Below are positions 1 through 8,363 of a DNA stretch of 64,000 bases, piece by piece (the first letter of the stretch is position 1; each line of letters begins with the position of its first letter). The DNA is from Polyangium sp. y55x31. GTDB lineage: Bacteria > Myxococcota_A > Polyangia > Polyangiales > Polyangiaceae. A program made the position numbers and the translations under genes. The stretch lies in assembly GCF_029946505.1 (NCBI RefSeq), contig NZ_JARZHG010000013.1:124001-188000 (forward strand), in the 5' to 3' direction. The notes beneath the pieces were generated by a model. It saw nothing but the letters and a program-made list of their open reading frames with translations, made no database searches and was not told where the DNA came from.

Positions 1-677
1 TGCAAGGCCTCCTGGAGTTTTGCCCGGACCGCGAGACGCAATGCCGTGTCCTCCATTCCCGTGGTGAAGACTTGCTCACACGTGGAGAGATACCTGTCTT
101 CCCCGAAGTGGGCGATCCGAATCACTCCGAGCTCGCCCGCCACCCCGGCGGGGAACGGCGCCTCGTGCACCGGGATGAAACCGGGCATTTTCTTGAAAGG
201 GAACCGGTAATCGACGGCGCGCGCCTCGTACCCGGCCGCCGTGCAGCTCGCGACGGGCGCGGAGGGCGCCTCGGCCGGCGCGGCGCTCGGCGAAGGGGCA
301 GGGCTCTGGCGGGCGGCGCCTTTCGTCAGCTTGAAATGGGGATCCTGAAACGTACGAACGAAGCGACGAAGGGAGAGGAAGGCCTGCACCCGCGAGAACG
401 CGCCGCCGAGCGAAGCGCGTGTATCGCGATCGAGCTTCGCGAGATCGACCCCGCGATGCTCGACCATCCAGTCGAGGTTCGCGTACTCCTTCGCCATCGC
501 GCCCTCGAGCGCCTCGAAATCGCGCAACCACGCGCCGCGGTCGAACGTCGCGACATCCCAGCCGAGGAGCCCGAGCACGATCGACAGCAATCCGATCCCG
601 ATCCAGCGGAAAACCCTCCGCCTCGTCTTTCGGCTCGCCTTCGGCGGCGCGGTGCTCTCGTTTTGCGTGTCGCTCAT
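1..677 (-). CDS. S41-like (C-terminal processing) protease, N-terminal part, cut by window edge
   Basis: The frame is open from an ATG at 677 to the window edge, so about 225 residues are seen and the C-terminus is missing. A basic start is followed by one membrane segment (about residues 23-40, GIGLLSIVLGLLGW), which predicts an inner-membrane-anchored periplasmic protein. The following part (DFEALEGAMAKEYANLDW, then RTFQDPHFKL) resembles the N-terminal region of S41 tail-specific peptidases, where a helical bundle precedes a 'DPH' turn. The catalytic Ser/Lys would lie outside the window, so activity cannot be judged. A proline/alanine linker sits near residue 135. Divergent from the next gene, with 77 bases between the starts. 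Confidence 0.6.
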   Translation of the reverse strand, partial: MSDTQNESTAPPKASRKTRRRVFRWIGIGLLSIVLGLLGWDVATFDRGAWLRDFEALEGAMAKEYANLDWMVEHRGVDLAKLDRDTRASLGGAFSRVQAFLSLRRFVRTFQDPHFKLTKGAARQSPAPSPSAAPAEAPSAPVASCTAAGYEARAVDYRFPFKKMPGFIPVHEAPFPAGVAGELGVIRIAHFGEDRYLSTCEQVFTTGMEDTALRLAVRAKLQEAL

Positions 678-754
678 GTGCGGGCGATGTCTACCGCATC
701 CCGGCCGGCGATGCACCTTCCGAGCACGTGCCCCTGCGTGATACACTCTCTTCC

Positions 755-1051
755 ATGAAGCTCAGCACGCTGCGTATCGCCGAGCCATGCCACGAGGACT
801 GGCAAGCGATGACGGGCGACGAACGCGCGCGCCAGTGCGAGCGCTGCGATTTGCACGTCACGAATCTCTCGGAGCTCACGCGCGCCGAAGCCGAGCGCCT
901 CTTGTCCACGCGAACGCGCGAGGGCCAGCTTTGCGTGCGTTACACGCGCGATGCGCAAGGGGCCGTGGTCACGCGGACCACGCAGCAGGAGAGAATGGTC
1001 TCGACGCTCTGGATGCTCGCACAGCGAAGGCACGCAGAGGGGAAACCATGA
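755..1051 (+). CDS. Small conserved cysteine-motif protein
   Basis: A 98-residue soluble protein without signal peptide. It carries a compact pattern: EPCHEDW near the start, then RQCERC, then NLSEL and a late LCVRY. A similar pattern (PCxEDW...M...R.C..C...V.x[LF]S) is known as a short domain at the N-terminus of many Bacteroidetes and myxobacterial proteins; its function is not established. The four cysteines could bind a metal, which is inference. The stop overlaps the start of the next gene (ATGA), so the two are probably translated together. Confidence 0.7.
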   Translation: MKLSTLRIAEPCHEDWQAMTGDERARQCERCDLHVTNLSELTRAEAERLLSTRTREGQLCVRYTRDAQGAVVTRTTQQERMVSTLWMLAQRRHAEGKP

Positions 1052-1434
1052 GCCTCACGCGAGAAGAGGTCATCGCGTACCTCGAAAGCCTCACGGCCGA
1101 AGAGCTCGGAGAGCTGGCGGACGAGCTCGTACGACGCCTCGGGCTGCCTGGGTTCGTCAGGCCCGAGCCAATGCGGTTCACGATGGGCGCGCCCTTGCCG
1201 GATCCCGCCGAATGCCCGGAGTTTTTCGTGGTCCTTCACGACGTCGGAAAGGACAAGGTCGCCGTCGTGAAGGCCGTGCGGGCCCTCTGGGAGATCCCGC
1301 TGGGAGAGGCGAAGACCCTCGTGGAATCGGCGCCGGTCGTGGTTCGCCGGTGGCTCTCGCCCGACGGGGCGCGCAGGATCGTCGACGCCCTCACGGCCGC
1401 GGGCGCGAATGCCGAAATGCGAAGAGAATCCTGA
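1048..1434 (+). CDS. Ribosomal protein L7/L12 C-terminal-domain-like protein
   Basis: A 128-residue protein whose second half matches the L7/L12 C-terminal fold: FFVVLHDVGKDKVAVVKAVR, then a helix with GEAKTLVESAPVVV, then a final helix and strand ending in GANAEMR. The first 45 residues (EEVIAYLESLTAEELGELADEL) look like the L12 dimerisation helices, but the hinge is short and not alanine rich. It is not the main L12 of the cell: there is no rplJ/rpoB neighbourhood and the sequence has drifted. Start overlaps the stop of the Cys-motif gene. Role unknown; a regulatory or stalk-mimic function is speculation. Confidence 0.7.
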   Translation: MSLTREEVIAYLESLTAEELGELADELVRRLGLPGFVRPEPMRFTMGAPLPDPAECPEFFVVLHDVGKDKVAVVKAVRALWEIPLGEAKTLVESAPVVVRRWLSPDGARRIVDALTAAGANAEMRRES

Positions 1435-1436
1435 GC

Positions 1437-2060
1437 CTATTTTTTCGAGGGTTTCTTGCGCGCCTTGGCGGGGACCTCTCGCACGCCGAGGCCGCCGAGC
1501 AGGAGGGACCAGACGCCCTCGAACGCAGCATCATTGCCCGGGTCGGACCATTCCGATGCATGGATCGGATTGTGGAACTTCGCCGTCGCGTTGAACACGG
1601 CCCAGCCCGCGGCGACCGGATCCTCGATCGTGAACGCGCCTTGCTCCACGCCGTCGGCGAGGATCCGGGCAATTTGCGAGGCGAGTGTCTCGACATGCAC
1701 GCGGACCACGTCGCGCGCATCGGCGACGAGGTTGCTGTACGTGGCGAAGAGCTCGGGATCGTCGCGCGCTTTTTTTCGCTTGAGCTCGCGGAGCAGGTCG
1801 AGCCAGCGCCGCAGGCGCTCGGGGGCCGGACCTTTTTCGGCCGCGACCTCCGCGAGCGGGTGCGATACGCGGGCGAGCCAGCGTTCCGCCACGGCGTCCC
1901 GCAATGCCGTCTTGCTCGGAAAATGCCGATACACACTACCATGACTGACGCCGAGCGCGCGGGCCACGTCGACGACCGTGGCCTTGGCGGGCCCGAAGCG
2001 GCGGAGGACCTCCTCGGCCGCTTCGAGGATACGTTCGGCGGTGAGCGCCTCTTCGACCAT
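1437..2060 (-). CDS. TetR/AcrR family transcriptional regulator
   Basis: A 207-residue repressor. The N-terminal HTH is typical (ERILEAAEEVLRRFG, then VVDVARALGVSHGSVYRHFPSK), followed by a long helical ligand domain and a lysine-rich tail (KARKKPSKK). It starts one base after the stop of the aldo/keto reductase gene, so the two form an operon with the enzyme first. The shared promoter near 3100-3140 carries a palindrome that suits a TetR dimer, so autorepression of the operon with relief by a reactive carbonyl or similar ligand is likely (inference). Confidence 0.9.
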   Translation of the reverse strand: MVEEALTAERILEAAEEVLRRFGPAKATVVDVARALGVSHGSVYRHFPSKTALRDAVAERWLARVSHPLAEVAAEKGPAPERLRRWLDLLRELKRKKARDDPELFATYSNLVADARDVVRVHVETLASQIARILADGVEQGAFTIEDPVAAGWAVFNATAKFHNPIHASEWSDPGNDAAFEGVWSLLLGGLGVREVPAKARKKPSKK

Positions 2061-2061
2061 G

Positions 2062-3066
2062 TCAATGCGCCTTGCGTTCGCTGTCGAGGTGCGCCATCTG
2101 CGCAGCGGCATACCGCTCGCCCGCGGCCGCGTCCGCCGGCACGGCGCGCTCGATTCGCGCGAGGTCGTCGGGCCCGAGGTCGATCGAGAGCGCGCCGAGC
2201 GCTTCGGTGAGCCGGTCGCGCCGCCGCGCGCCGACGAGCGGGATGATGTCGCTGCCGCGCGAGAGCACCCACGCAATGGCGATCGGCGCGACGGTCGTGC
2301 CCTTCTCTTCGGCGATGGCGCGGAGCGCTTCGACGAGCGCCAGGTTCGTGTCGAGGTTCTCCGGCGCGAAACGCGGGCTGTACTTGCGGAAATCGGTCGG
2401 CGCCATCGCGCGCTCCTTCGACCAGTGCCCGCTGATGAGGCCGCGGGAGAGCACGCCGTACGCGGTGATCGCAATGCCGAGCTCGCGCGCCGTCGGGAGG
2501 ATCGCGGCCTCGATGCTGCGCGAGATCAACGAATACTCGATCTGCAGGTCGCAGATGGGATGGATCGCGTGGGCGCGGCGAATCGTGTCCGCGCCCGCCT
2601 CCGAAAGGCCGATGTGGCGGACGTAGCCGGCCTTCACCATATCGGCAATCGCGCCGATGGTGTCCTCGATCGGCACGTTCGGATCGACGCGGGCGAGGCG
2701 GTAGACGTCGACGTAATCGGTGCCGAGGCGGCGCAGCGTGTAAGCGAGGAAGTTCTTCACCGCGCTGGGGCGGCCGTCGATGCCGACCCAGTTGCCGCCC
2801 GGATCCCGCATCGCGCCGAATTTCACGCTGATCCGCACCTTGTCACGGGCCCGCCCTTCGAGCGCCTCGCGGAGGAGCAGCTCGTTGTGACCCATGCCGT
2901 AGAAATCGCCCGTGTCGAGCAGGTCGATCCCTGCATCGAGCGCGGCGTGGATGGTGGCAATGCTCTCGGCCCTGTCGGACGGGCCGTAGAGATCGGACAT
3001 ACCCATGCACCCGAGGCCCAAGGCCGACACCTGGGGCCCCTTCGAGCCGAGCGAACGCGTGATCAT
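2062..3066 (-). CDS. Aldo/keto reductase (AKR13-like)
   Basis: A 334-residue NADPH-dependent carbonyl reductase with the (beta/alpha)8 barrel marks: LGLGCMGMSDLYG at the start, active-site Asp and Tyr in LLDTGDFYGMG, Lys in SVKFG, and a cofactor-binding end (IIPLVGARRRDRL). The fourth tetrad residue, His, is Ala here (VYRLARVDPNVP); from memory this change is common in bacterial AKR13-like members. A good Shine-Dalgarno (AGGAG) lies upstream of the ATG at 3066. First gene of an operon with the TetR gene. Confidence 0.92.
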   Translation of the reverse strand: MITRSLGSKGPQVSALGLGCMGMSDLYGPSDRAESIATIHAALDAGIDLLDTGDFYGMGHNELLLREALEGRARDKVRISVKFGAMRDPGGNWVGIDGRPSAVKNFLAYTLRRLGTDYVDVYRLARVDPNVPIEDTIGAIADMVKAGYVRHIGLSEAGADTIRRAHAIHPICDLQIEYSLISRSIEAAILPTARELGIAITAYGVLSRGLISGHWSKERAMAPTDFRKYSPRFAPENLDTNLALVEALRAIAEEKGTTVAPIAIAWVLSRGSDIIPLVGARRRDRLTEALGALSIDLGPDDLARIERAVPADAAAGERYAAAQMAHLDSERKAH

Positions 3067-3099
3067 GTTGGACTCCTGTCGCGAACCTGAACGAGCAGG

Positions 3100-3140
3100 A
3101 GTATCAGCGACGGACTGACAAAAGTCAACATCTGTCAGTC
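3100..3140 (-). promoter_or_regulatory. Sigma-70-type promoter with overlapping TetR-type operator
   Basis: On the minus strand: -35 TTGACT (3123-3128), 17-base spacer, -10 GATACT (3100-3105), about 34 bases from the aldo/keto reductase start. Perfect 8-base arms GACTGACA (3113-3120) and TGTCAGTC (3133-3140) with a 12-base spacer overlap the -35 region and the spacer. Binding of the downstream TetR protein here would block RNA polymerase. Confidence 0.75.
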
Positions 3141-3184
3141 GAAACTTGCTTGGCCACGAAGCGTGGTGGGCCAGGAAACGGTTC

Positions 3185-4093
3185 TTACTTCGGGGGTTCG
3201 AGCGGCGCGCAGGTGGAGACGCCCGCGCCGACGACCGTGAAGCCGATGTTCGACTTCAGGTTCACCGTGGTCCCGTCCTTGGGGCGATGGCGATCGATGC
3301 GCGAGGCCACGCCCGGACAGGTGAACAGATAGAAATCGCCGCCCCAGAACGCGAACGCCCACGCCGTGCCGATGTCGAGCGTCGGCTGCGGCGCCTGGGA
3401 GATGACGTGGGATGTCTTCGGATCGAGCTCCGCGACGATCGGCGGGGATGTCGTGAAAAACCCCCAGAGGTGCCCATCGCCCGTGCCCGAGAGCTCGGCC
3501 GAGTCGAAGATCGCATCGTAAAACCCGAGCGTCTCGAGCTCCATCGTGGCGGGATCGATTCGCCCGAGCCCGCTGCCACCGAAATCCGCCACGTAGAGCG
3601 TTTCTTTCGTGGCGTCTGCCCCGTCCGTGGAAAAACCCATTCCGAATCGACCGAATGCGCCGGTCTTGGGCACGAACGACGTGCTCTCGCACGAGGCGTC
3701 CTCCGTGCTCACGCGAAACAGGTGGCCATCGTCGTAAAGAACATACGCCGTCGCGTCGCGATCGATGGCCATCGAAAACGGCGACGCGCCCTGCGTGGCC
3801 GGGCACGAGAGCACGCCGATCTTCTTGAACGTGAGCGTCGGCGGCGAGAAGCTGTAGAGCGCGTTCTCCTGCGCGAGCAGATAAACGAGCTTCGCTCGCT
3901 CGTTACAATCCTTGCCGCCGTCGGTCTGCATTCCGCCGTCGAAGAGCGGGTCGCCGCCCGCGCCGCCGGCTCCACCCGCGCCGCCGCCGCCGGCTCCATT
4001 CGGCGTGGTCCCGGAGGCCGAGCAGCCCAGCGCGCAAGCGAGGAATGCGGCCCCGATCGTCGAGACGAACTCCGTCCTCCACATCCTTTGCAT
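3185..4093 (-). CDS. Lipoprotein with beta-propeller-like domain
   Basis: A 302-residue protein with a type II signal (lipid Cys at residue 24, ALGC) and a Gly/Ala linker at about 34-52. The rest reads like short strands of a six- or seven-bladed propeller (KLVYLLAQENALYSF, FSMAIDRDATAYVLY, ETLYVADFGGSGLGRID, HLWGFFTTSPPIVAELD), similar to monitoring or NHL-like propellers. No catalytic motif. The ATG at 4093 is preferred over a GTG at 4111 because GGAGGAG lies 6 bases upstream of it. It lies 14 bases after the FG-GAP gene, likely the same transcript. Ligand unknown. Confidence 0.75.
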   Translation of the reverse strand: MQRMWRTEFVSTIGAAFLACALGCSASGTTPNGAGGGGAGGAGGAGGDPLFDGGMQTDGGKDCNERAKLVYLLAQENALYSFSPPTLTFKKIGVLSCPATQGASPFSMAIDRDATAYVLYDDGHLFRVSTEDASCESTSFVPKTGAFGRFGMGFSTDGADATKETLYVADFGGSGLGRIDPATMELETLGFYDAIFDSAELSGTGDGHLWGFFTTSPPIVAELDPKTSHVISQAPQPTLDIGTAWAFAFWGGDFYLFTCPGVASRIDRHRPKDGTTVNLKSNIGFTVVGAGVSTCAPLEPPK

Positions 4094-4107
4094 GGTTCGC
4101 TCCTCCC

Positions 4108-5394
4108 TCACGGCGCCTGGTTGATGAGGACCTTCACGTCCCGATCTACGGCGCTCGTCGTGGCCAGATCGGGCTTGCCATCCTGATTGAAATCGCCCAC
4201 CACGAGCCCTTGCGGCGCCATGCCCGGCTGGAGCTTCACGGGCGTTTCGAGCGTCCCGTCGCCCTTGCCGAGGAAAAGAGCGATCTCGGAGAAATCCGTG
4301 TTCGTCACGGCCACGTCGAGCTTACCGTCTCCGTCGAAGTCGGCGAGCCCGAGGCCGGTGGGATTCTTGCCCGAGCCGTGATGCGTCGGCGCGGCGAACG
4401 TCCCGTCGCCCTTGCCGAGGAGGACACTCACGTCGAGGCTCTGGCGATTCGAAACCACGAGGTCCGGCTGCCCATTGCCGTCGAGATCCCCCACGGCCAC
4501 GTCGACCGGCACGTCGCCCGCCGTCACCGCGGCCATGGCCCCGAACGTCCCGTCGCCTTTTCCGAGCATCACGCCGATCTCCACCTGATTCGCGATCGCG
4601 AGGTCGAGCGCGCCATCCCCATTGAAATCCGCGGCAGCCACGGCGAGCGTCGTGCCCGTACCATATTCGACCGCGTCGGCGAACGTCCCGTCGCCCTGGT
4701 TCAGGAGGACACGCACCCCGGTGCCGGCCTGGTTCGGCACGGCGAGGTCCATGTCTCCATCCGCATCGAAATCGCGCGCGAGCGGGCGCTGCGGGCCGCC
4801 GGGCACCGAATAAAGTGGGGCTTGTTCCCAGGGCGCGAACGTCCCGTCGCCGAGGCTCCGCAGCACCATCACGTGCCCCATGCCGTCGAGCCGCGCCGCC
4901 GCCACGTCGGCCTTCTTGTCGCCGTCGAGATCCGCGAGCGTGAATGCATTGAGCTGGAACATCCCCGCGCCGCTCACCACGCGCGGCGAAAACGTCCCAT
5001 CCCCTACGCCGCGCAGCGCGCTCACCGTGAAGCCGAGCGACATGAGCCCCATGCCGTCCAGCGTGACCAAATCGAGATGACCATCGTCGTCCACGTCGCC
5101 GCCGGCGATGGCCGTGGGCACATGATCCCCCTCGGTCGTCAAATACGACGCGGGAGGGGCAAACAAGCCCGGCGCGCCGCCTGCGCCGCCGCTGCCTCCT
5201 GCGCCTCCCGCGCCGCCTGCGCCGCCGCTGCCTCCTGCGCCGCCCGCGCCGCCGCTGCCCCCTGCGCCGCCTGCGCCACCGCTTCCGCCCGTACCGCCGG
5301 TTCCCGCGGACGTGCTCGAGCCGCCGTCCGCGCAGCCCGTCACCATGGCCGCCGCCATCACGAATGCAATCGAGGTCCAAGCCAATCGAAGCAC
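4108..5394 (-). CDS. FG-GAP/VCBS repeat lipoprotein
   Basis: A 428-residue lipoprotein (Cys 21, VTGC). A GGSGGAGGA linker at about 32-75 is followed by seven FG-GAP-type repeats, each with a calcium-binding loop (ADFNGDGALDLAIA, GDLDGNGQPDLVVS, ADFDGDGKLDVAVT and others) and the spacer KGDGTF. The fold is expected to be an integrin-alpha-like beta-propeller exposed on the cell surface, binding Ca2+. Start is GTG with GGAGGAGG 4 bases upstream. First gene of a two-gene unit with the lipoprotein at 3185-4093. Partner or substrate unknown; adhesion is possible. Confidence 0.85.
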   Translation of the reverse strand: MLRLAWTSIAFVMAAAMVTGCADGGSSTSAGTGGTGGSGGAGGAGGSGGAGGAGGSGGAGGAGGAGGSGGAGGAPGLFAPPASYLTTEGDHVPTAIAGGDVDDDGHLDLVTLDGMGLMSLGFTVSALRGVGDGTFSPRVVSGAGMFQLNAFTLADLDGDKKADVAAARLDGMGHVMVLRSLGDGTFAPWEQAPLYSVPGGPQRPLARDFDADGDMDLAVPNQAGTGVRVLLNQGDGTFADAVEYGTGTTLAVAAADFNGDGALDLAIANQVEIGVMLGKGDGTFGAMAAVTAGDVPVDVAVGDLDGNGQPDLVVSNRQSLDVSVLLGKGDGTFAAPTHHGSGKNPTGLGLADFDGDGKLDVAVTNTDFSEIALFLGKGDGTLETPVKLQPGMAPQGLVVGDFNQDGKPDLATTSAVDRDVKVLINQAP

Positions 5395-5547
5395 GTGTCC
5401 TCCTCCGCCCGGCGGCGACGAAAGAAGGAAGGTCGCCCGCGTGTCGCCGCGCAGGCCGCCGCCGAGCGAGCGCAGATTCTACAACATTCCCGCCTCATGG
5501 ACATCCGTCAGGCACGAAATTGATTTGTGTGAACTTTCATACGTGCT

Positions 5548-5573
5548 CGTTCGCGGCGCGTCCGGGGCGAACG
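5548..5573. repeat. Inverted repeat upstream of the catalase gene
   Basis: CGTTCGC (5548-5554) and GCGAACG (5567-5573) form perfect 7-base arms with a 12-base spacer. It lies in the roughly 280-base divergent gap between the FG-GAP gene and the catalase gene, about 100 bases before the catalase start. It could be an operator for a peroxide regulator or a leader hairpin; no regulator family can be named from it. The rest of this gap shows nothing else I can support. Confidence 0.35.
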
Positions 5574-5674
5574 GCATTCATTTCATCATTTCGCGAGGCT
5601 CACGATTTCGACCGAGCGGACATGCTCGACCTCTCTTTTCGTGTCATGTCGAGCCTGCAAAGAGGGAGGGCACG

Positions 5675-7852
5675 ATGGCGCAGAACAAGACCACTCCGAT
5701 CGACGAGCAAGCCAAAATTCGCGACCTGGAACCCGAACGGAAGGATTCGACCGGTACGTACCTGACAACCGATCAGGGGATCCGCGTCGACGACACCGAC
5801 AATTCGCTCAAGGTCTCCGCCCGCGGGCCCACGCTCCTCGAGGACTTCCACCTCCGCGAGAAGATCACACGATTCGATCACGAGCGAATCCCCGAGCGCG
5901 TGGTTCACGCCCGCGGCTCGGGCGCGCATGGGTATTTCCAGGTCTACACGTCCCTGAAGGACCTCACCCGCGCTCGATTCCTCCAGGACCCTGCCGTGAA
6001 AACGCCGGTTTTCGTGCGTTTCTCCACCGTCGTCGGTTCCCGCGGCTCCGCCGATACGGTGCGCGACGTGCGGGGATTCGCGGTCAAGTTCTACACCGAA
6101 GAGGGAAACTTCGACCTGGTCGGCAACAACATCCCGGTCTTCTTCATCCAGGATGGGATCAAATTCCCGGACGTGATCCACGCCGTCAAACCGGAGCCCG
6201 ACCGCGAAATCCCGCAGGCCGCATCCGCGCACGACACGTTCTGGGATTTCGCTTCGCTCGTGCCCGAAACCACGCACATGCTGATGTGGGTCCTCTCGGA
6301 CCGCGCCATTCCGCGGAGCTTCCGCATGATGGAAGGCTTCGGCGTCCACACCTTCCGGCTCGTCAACGAGGAAGGCAAATCGCGCTTCGTCAAATTCCAC
6401 TGGAAGCCGCTGCTCGGCGTCCATTCGCTCGTCTGGGACGAGGCCCAGAAGATCGCCGGCAAAGACCCCGACTTCCACCGGCGTGATCTCTGGAACGCCA
6501 TCGAGAAGGGCGCCTACCCCGAATACGAGCTCTGCTTGCAGATCATCGAGGAAGACGAGGCGGACAGCTTCGATTTCGATCTGCTCGACCCGACGAAGAT
6601 CATTCCTGAGGAGCTCGTGCCCGTGCGGCGTGTCGGCAAGCTCGTCTTGAACCGGAACCCCGACAACTTCTTCGCCGAGACGGAGCAGGTCGCGTTTTGC
6701 ATCCAGGACGTCGTGCCCGGCATCGATTTCACCGACGATCCGCTCTTGCAGGTGCGCCTCTTCTCCTACCTCGACACGCAGCTCACGCGGCTCGGAGGTC
6801 CGAACTTCCAGCAGATCCCGATCAACCGTCCCGTAGCGCGCGTCGACAACCACCAGAAGGACGGCTTCCATCAGCACAGAATCCCCACGGGGCGCGCGCA
6901 TTACACGCCGAACTCGCTCGGCGGCGGCTGCCCCATGGTCGCGGGCCCCGGCGCAGGCGCGTTCACGCATTACCCGGAAAAACTCTCCGGGACGAAGCTC
7001 CGCGCGCGGAGCGAGAGCTTCGGGGATCACTTCACCCAGGCGACGCTGTTCTGGAACAGCATGTCGGCGCCAGAGAAGGAGCACCTCGTGAAGGCGGCCG
7101 TCTTCGAGCTCGGCAAGTGCGAGAGCAAGGACATCCGGAAGCGGATGGTCGAGCGATTCACGCGCGTCGACGCCGCCTTCGGTCAGGCCGTCGCCGCCGG
7201 GCTCGGGCTCACGGCGCACGTGGGCGCGGGCGCGACCGTGAAGAAGGCGGCGCAAGCCGTGGCGCAGAAGCTCACGACGAAACGCACGGTGAACGTGTCG
7301 CCCGCGCTCAGCATGGAAAACACCGTGAAGAATTCGATTCGCACGCGCCGGATCGCCATCCTCGCGGAGAAGGGCGTGAGCCTCGCGGAGCTCTCCGCGG
7401 TGCGCAATGCGCTCCTCGCCGAAGGCGCCGAAGTGCACGTGATCTCGTCGCGGCTCGGCACGATCGAGGCTGCGGAGGGCGTCGAGGTCGAGGTGGATCA
7501 GGCGAGCATCCACGTCGCGTCCGTTCTTTACGACGCGGTCTTCGTGCCCGGCGGAGCGGCGAGCGTCGAGGCCATGAAAAAGCTCGGGGATCCGATCCAT
7601 TTCGTCAACGAGGCATTCCGGCACAACAAACCCATCGGCGCGACGAGCGAGGGCGTCGAGCTGCTCCTCGCCTCGAACATCAAGGGCGTGACCGTGGCGA
7701 GCGCGCAGGCGGCGGGACAAACCTTCGATGCCGAGGGCGTGGTGACCGTGCGCGGCGCGAGCGACCTCACGACCTTCATCCAGAACTTCGTGAAGGCCAT
7801 CGCGCAGCATCGGCACTGGAACCGCGCCGAGAAGGAGGCCGTGCCGGCCTGA
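5675..7852 (+). CDS. katE: Large-subunit monofunctional catalase (HPII/KatE type)
   Basis: A 725-residue heme catalase that splits H2O2 to water and oxygen. Catalytic His78 ([12 protein letters not shown]), Asn151 (VGNNIPVFF) and heme-ligand Tyr365 ([14 protein letters not shown]) are all present. The C-terminal part (about residues 555-700; [16 protein letters not shown]... VFVPGG... ATSEGVELL) is the DJ-1/GATase1-like domain that marks large clade 2 catalases such as E. coli KatE. Start chosen at 5675 with GGAGGG upstream; the frame is open further 5' but that part has no catalase homology. Cytoplasmic. Monocistronic by context. Confidence 0.95.
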   Translation: MAQNKTTPIDEQAKIRDLEPERKDSTGTYLTTDQGIRVDDTDNSLKVSARGPTLLEDFHLREKITRFDHERIPERVVHARGSGAHGYFQVYTSLKDLTRARFLQDPAVKTPVFVRFSTVVGSRGSADTVRDVRGFAVKFYTEEGNFDLVGNNIPVFFIQDGIKFPDVIHAVKPEPDREIPQAASAHDTFWDFASLVPETTHMLMWVLSDRAIPRSFRMMEGFGVHTFRLVNEEGKSRFVKFHWKPLLGVHSLVWDEAQKIAGKDPDFHRRDLWNAIEKGAYPEYELCLQIIEEDEADSFDFDLLDPTKIIPEELVPVRRVGKLVLNRNPDNFFAETEQVAFCIQDVVPGIDFTDDPLLQVRLFSYLDTQLTRLGGPNFQQIPINRPVARVDNHQKDGFHQHRIPTGRAHYTPNSLGGGCPMVAGPGAGAFTHYPEKLSGTKLRARSESFGDHFTQATLFWNSMSAPEKEHLVKAAVFELGKCESKDIRKRMVERFTRVDAAFGQAVAAGLGLTAHVGAGATVKKAAQAVAQKLTTKRTVNVSPALSMENTVKNSIRTRRIAILAEKGVSLAELSAVRNALLAEGAEVHVISSRLGTIEAAEGVEVEVDQASIHVASVLYDAVFVPGGAASVEAMKKLGDPIHFVNEAFRHNKPIGATSEGVELLLASNIKGVTVASAQAAGQTFDAEGVVTVRGASDLTTFIQNFVKAIAQHRHWNRAEKEAVPA

Positions 7853-7912
7853 GCCCCGAGTGACCCCGAAATCGCGGCTTTTCGCGCGAACGCCTCCGGT
7901 TTTTCGGTTCCT

Positions 7913-7955
7913 GGCGCGCGCCTGTGGCAGGATGGCGCCACCCGGCGCGCGCGCC
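7913..7955 (+). terminator. GC-rich hairpin after catalase gene
   Basis: GGCGCGCGCC (7913-7922) can pair with the copy inside 7944-7955, and inside it GTGGC (7924-7928) pairs with GCCAC (7937-7941). There is no T-run, so Rho-independent termination is uncertain. It lies between the catalase stop and the start of the small lipoprotein. Confidence 0.4.
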
Positions 7956-7976
7956 GACAAAGGACGGAGACGGACG

Positions 7977-8309
7977 ATGAAGAGAGTCGCGGTTGCCTTC
8001 GTGATGATGGGTGGGATGTTGCTCGCCGCCGCTTGCAGCAAAGAGGAAAAGTCCGAGGCCAAGCCGACGGAGGCCGCGGGCGCGGCGGCGCCGGCGGCGG
8101 AATCGATTGGCGTCCCGGAGTGTGACGCGTACTTCAAGAAGGTCGCCGATTGCATGGGCAAGAAGCCCGAGCTCAAGCCGATGCTCGAGCCGGCGATGAA
8201 GCAGAGCGCTCAGGCCTGGAAGCCGCTCGCGGCGAACCCGGCCACGCGCGACGGGCTCATCAAGGGCTGCAACGCGGCCGTCGAGCAGCTCCAGAAGCAG
8301 TGTAACTGA
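7977..8309 (+). CDS. Small conserved lipoprotein
   Basis: A 110-residue exported lipoprotein (KRVAVAFVMMGGMLLAAAC, lipid Cys 20), then a Lys/Glu/Ala linker (about 22-43) and a compact helical domain with three cysteines (PECDAYFKKVADCMGKKPEL..., LIKGCNAAVEQLQKQC). The regular spacing suggests a disulfide-stabilised helical hairpin. Proteins of this shape are common in myxobacteria and have no known role. Confidence 0.75.
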   Translation: MKRVAVAFVMMGGMLLAAACSKEEKSEAKPTEAAGAAAPAAESIGVPECDAYFKKVADCMGKKPELKPMLEPAMKQSAQAWKPLAANPATRDGLIKGCNAAVEQLQKQCN

Positions 8310-8321
8310 AGAACGTTCGCG

Positions 8322-8345
8322 AGCGCCGGCGTCCGCGCCGGCGCT
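8322..8345. terminator. Bidirectional hairpin between convergent genes
   Basis: A perfect 10-base stem, AGCGCCGGCG (8322-8331) and CGCCGGCGCT (8336-8345), closes a TCCG loop, which in RNA is a UNCG-type extra-stable tetraloop. It lies in the 54-base gap between two convergent genes and is symmetric, so it could end transcripts from both sides. Confidence 0.6.
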
Positions 8346-8363
8346 GCGTCGAATGGCGCGTGG

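Noticed and set aside
5165-5290. GGSGGAGGA-coding DNA as a mobile or regulatory repeat
   Set aside because: It is a coding linker of the FG-GAP lipoprotein; similar linkers occur in unrelated lipoproteins here.
5312-5674. N-terminal extension of the catalase
   Set aside because: The frame is open, but it overlaps the start of the divergent FG-GAP gene, has no homology, and a good Shine-Dalgarno sits at the ATG at 5675.
5600-8176. Antisense open frame of 858 codons opposite the catalase gene
   Set aside because: Shadow of the GC-rich catalase gene; no recognisable motif.
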